Assembly: GCA_028684065.1 (NCBI GenBank)
Contig: JAQUGO010000002.1
Location: 1 to 64,000 of the forward strand
From: Sulfurospirillaceae bacterium
GTDB taxonomy: Bacteria; Campylobacterota; Campylobacteria; Campylobacterales; Sulfurospirillaceae
Direction: 5' to 3'
DNA: 64,000 nt
Shown: positions 63,169 to 64,000 of the stretch, piece by piece
How the letters are laid out: each line of letters opens with the position of its first letter
How positions within the stretch are numbered: the stretch's first letter is position 1
Notes under the pieces: model-generated
Told to the model about the DNA's origin: nothing
What the model saw: only the letters and a program-made list of their open reading frames with translations
The model's database searches: none
Made by a program: the position numbers and the translations under genes

Positions 63169-64000
63169 TTAAAGTTCCACAACTCTCTCAAACATCTCTT
63201 TTATCTCCATTTCATGGCTTATCAAAAATATCTGTCTGTACTGTTCTTTTATGGTATGAAATGCTTCTAAGATTTCCATTCTTCGGTTTTCGTCTTGACT
63301 TCCAAAGACTTCGTCAAACGCTAAAAATCCCACGCTACTGGCACCGTTCAGTTCACTCAGTGTTTTAGAGATGGCGATACGAAGCACTAAGTTAGCAAGG
63401 TCTATCTCTCCGCCGCTGAAGCGTTCTATGGGGTAGCATTTGCCCTCGTCGTAGATGAAAAAGTCAAAGTCGTTGTTCACTTCGATGTATTGGTATTTGC
63501 CTTTGGTGATGGTGGCGTACATCTGCGAGGCGATTTGCGAGATGCGTGGGGCTATTTTTGAGTTGAGTTTGGTTTTAAACTCACTAAGGCTCAGTTTGAT
63601 TTTCTCATAGTCTTGCAAATCGTCTTTTTTACTCTGTACTTTTTTAAGTTGTATGTCGTTATTTTCCAGAGCGTTTTGCAAGGTTTTTATCTCGCCTTCA
63701 TTTTTGGCTATCTTTTCTTTTAGCTCTGAGATAACGCTGTATTGTTTCTCTTTTTGCTTTTGAAGTTCGTCGTATTCACTTTGTTTTGCGGTGTGTTTTG
63801 GCTCATCGTAGAGTGTTTTTTGCACTTCCAATTCTTTCTCTTTTGACTTTACATGTAAAGCTTCTGCACTTTTTACTGTAAGTGCCAAATCCTCTCTCAC
63901 GCCCTGCTCTCGTTTGAGTTCTGTTTCAAGACTTAGGACGGCTTCATACTTTGGTTTTAGCTCCAAAAAGCTTTTTTGTAGGCTTACATGTAAGGCTTCA
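63169..64000 (-). CDS. SbcC/SMC-like ATPase, C-terminal part (5' partial)
   Basis: The frame is open to the right edge, so the track start (TTG at 63966) is internal and the Walker A end lies outside the window. Visible are a coiled coil (about the first 120 residues), the ABC signature FSGGEIDLANL, Walker B FLAFDEVF and the H-loop LISHE. It belongs to the SbcC/Rad50 family of DNA-end nuclease ATPases. It is less AT-rich than the adjacent RT operon. Confidence 0.85.
   Translation of the reverse strand, partial: EALHVSLQKSFLELKPKYEAVLSLETELKREQGVREDLALTVKSAEALHVKSKEKELEVQKTLYDEPKHTAKQSEYDELQKQKEKQYSVISELKEKIAKNEGEIKTLQNALENNDIQLKKVQSKKDDLQDYEKIKLSLSEFKTKLNSKIAPRISQIASQMYATITKGKYQYIEVNNDFDFFIYDEGKCYPIERFSGGEIDLANLVLRIAISKTLSELNGASSVGFLAFDEVFGSQDENRRMEILEAFHTIKEQYRQIFLISHEMEIKEMFERVVEL

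Overview
The window is about 64 kb of AT-rich DNA from a member of the Campylobacterota (Epsilonproteobacteria), most like a free-living anaerobic respirer such as Sulfurospirillum. The evidence is a di-heme PetC-type cytochrome c1, a TorD/molybdoenzyme/ferredoxin operon with its own sensory system, a five-gene tRNA block leading into tuf-rpmG-secE-nusG-rplKAJL-rpoBC-rpsLG-fusA, and rpoB and rpoC as separate overlapping genes, unlike the fused rpoBC of Helicobacter and Wolinella. The genus is an inference; no 16S gene is present.

Layout. 1-2.4 kb: end of petC and an outer-membrane porin. 2.4-10.4 kb: a periplasmic molybdopterin oxidoreductase operon (torD-like chaperone, catalytic subunit with Tat signal, four-cluster ferredoxin, small exported protein), followed by a response regulator, a periplasmic substrate-binding protein and a histidine kinase in overlapping genes, resembling the Tor TMAO-sensing logic. 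10.4-27.7 kb: the informational super-cluster on the minus strand, driven from a near-consensus sigma-70 promoter at about 27.7 kb. 27.8-38.5 kb: yaaA, a coiled-coil protein, putA, a complete liv (HAAT) transporter, and a ribbon-helix-helix (RHH) regulator operon. Nearly identical palindromes stand in front of putA and in front of the RHH gene, suggesting one regulon. 38.7-49.6 kb: mixed metabolic and hypothetical genes, including the two halves of D-glutamate cyclase as divergent neighbours, trxC, a GGDEF/EAL protein and a decayed hydrolase gene.

49.6-64 kb is accessory. It starts near a lone tRNA-Gly(CCC) and holds an RHH protein, a DUF234-like nuclease-type protein, a long-form PurC, a DUF2779 gene with decayed partial copies on both sides, RhuM and KilA-N proteins with duplicated upstream regions, and a tightly overlapping four-gene operon at 57.4-63.1 kb: membrane coiled-coil protein, DnaG-type primase (CHC2 zinc finger plus TOPRIM), a 1055-aa reverse transcriptase of the unknown-group (UG) type, and a nitrilase-family hydrolase. 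This resembles defence-associated reverse transcriptase type 1 (DRT1, an RT-nitrilase fusion plus a membrane protein), but here the nitrilase is a separate protein and a primase is built into the operon. It is the best candidate for a new system variant. An SbcC-like ATPase runs off the right edge.

A 10-bp palindrome, TTACATGTAA, recurs through the window in coding DNA (often as Leu-His-Val) and at the centre of terminator hairpins.
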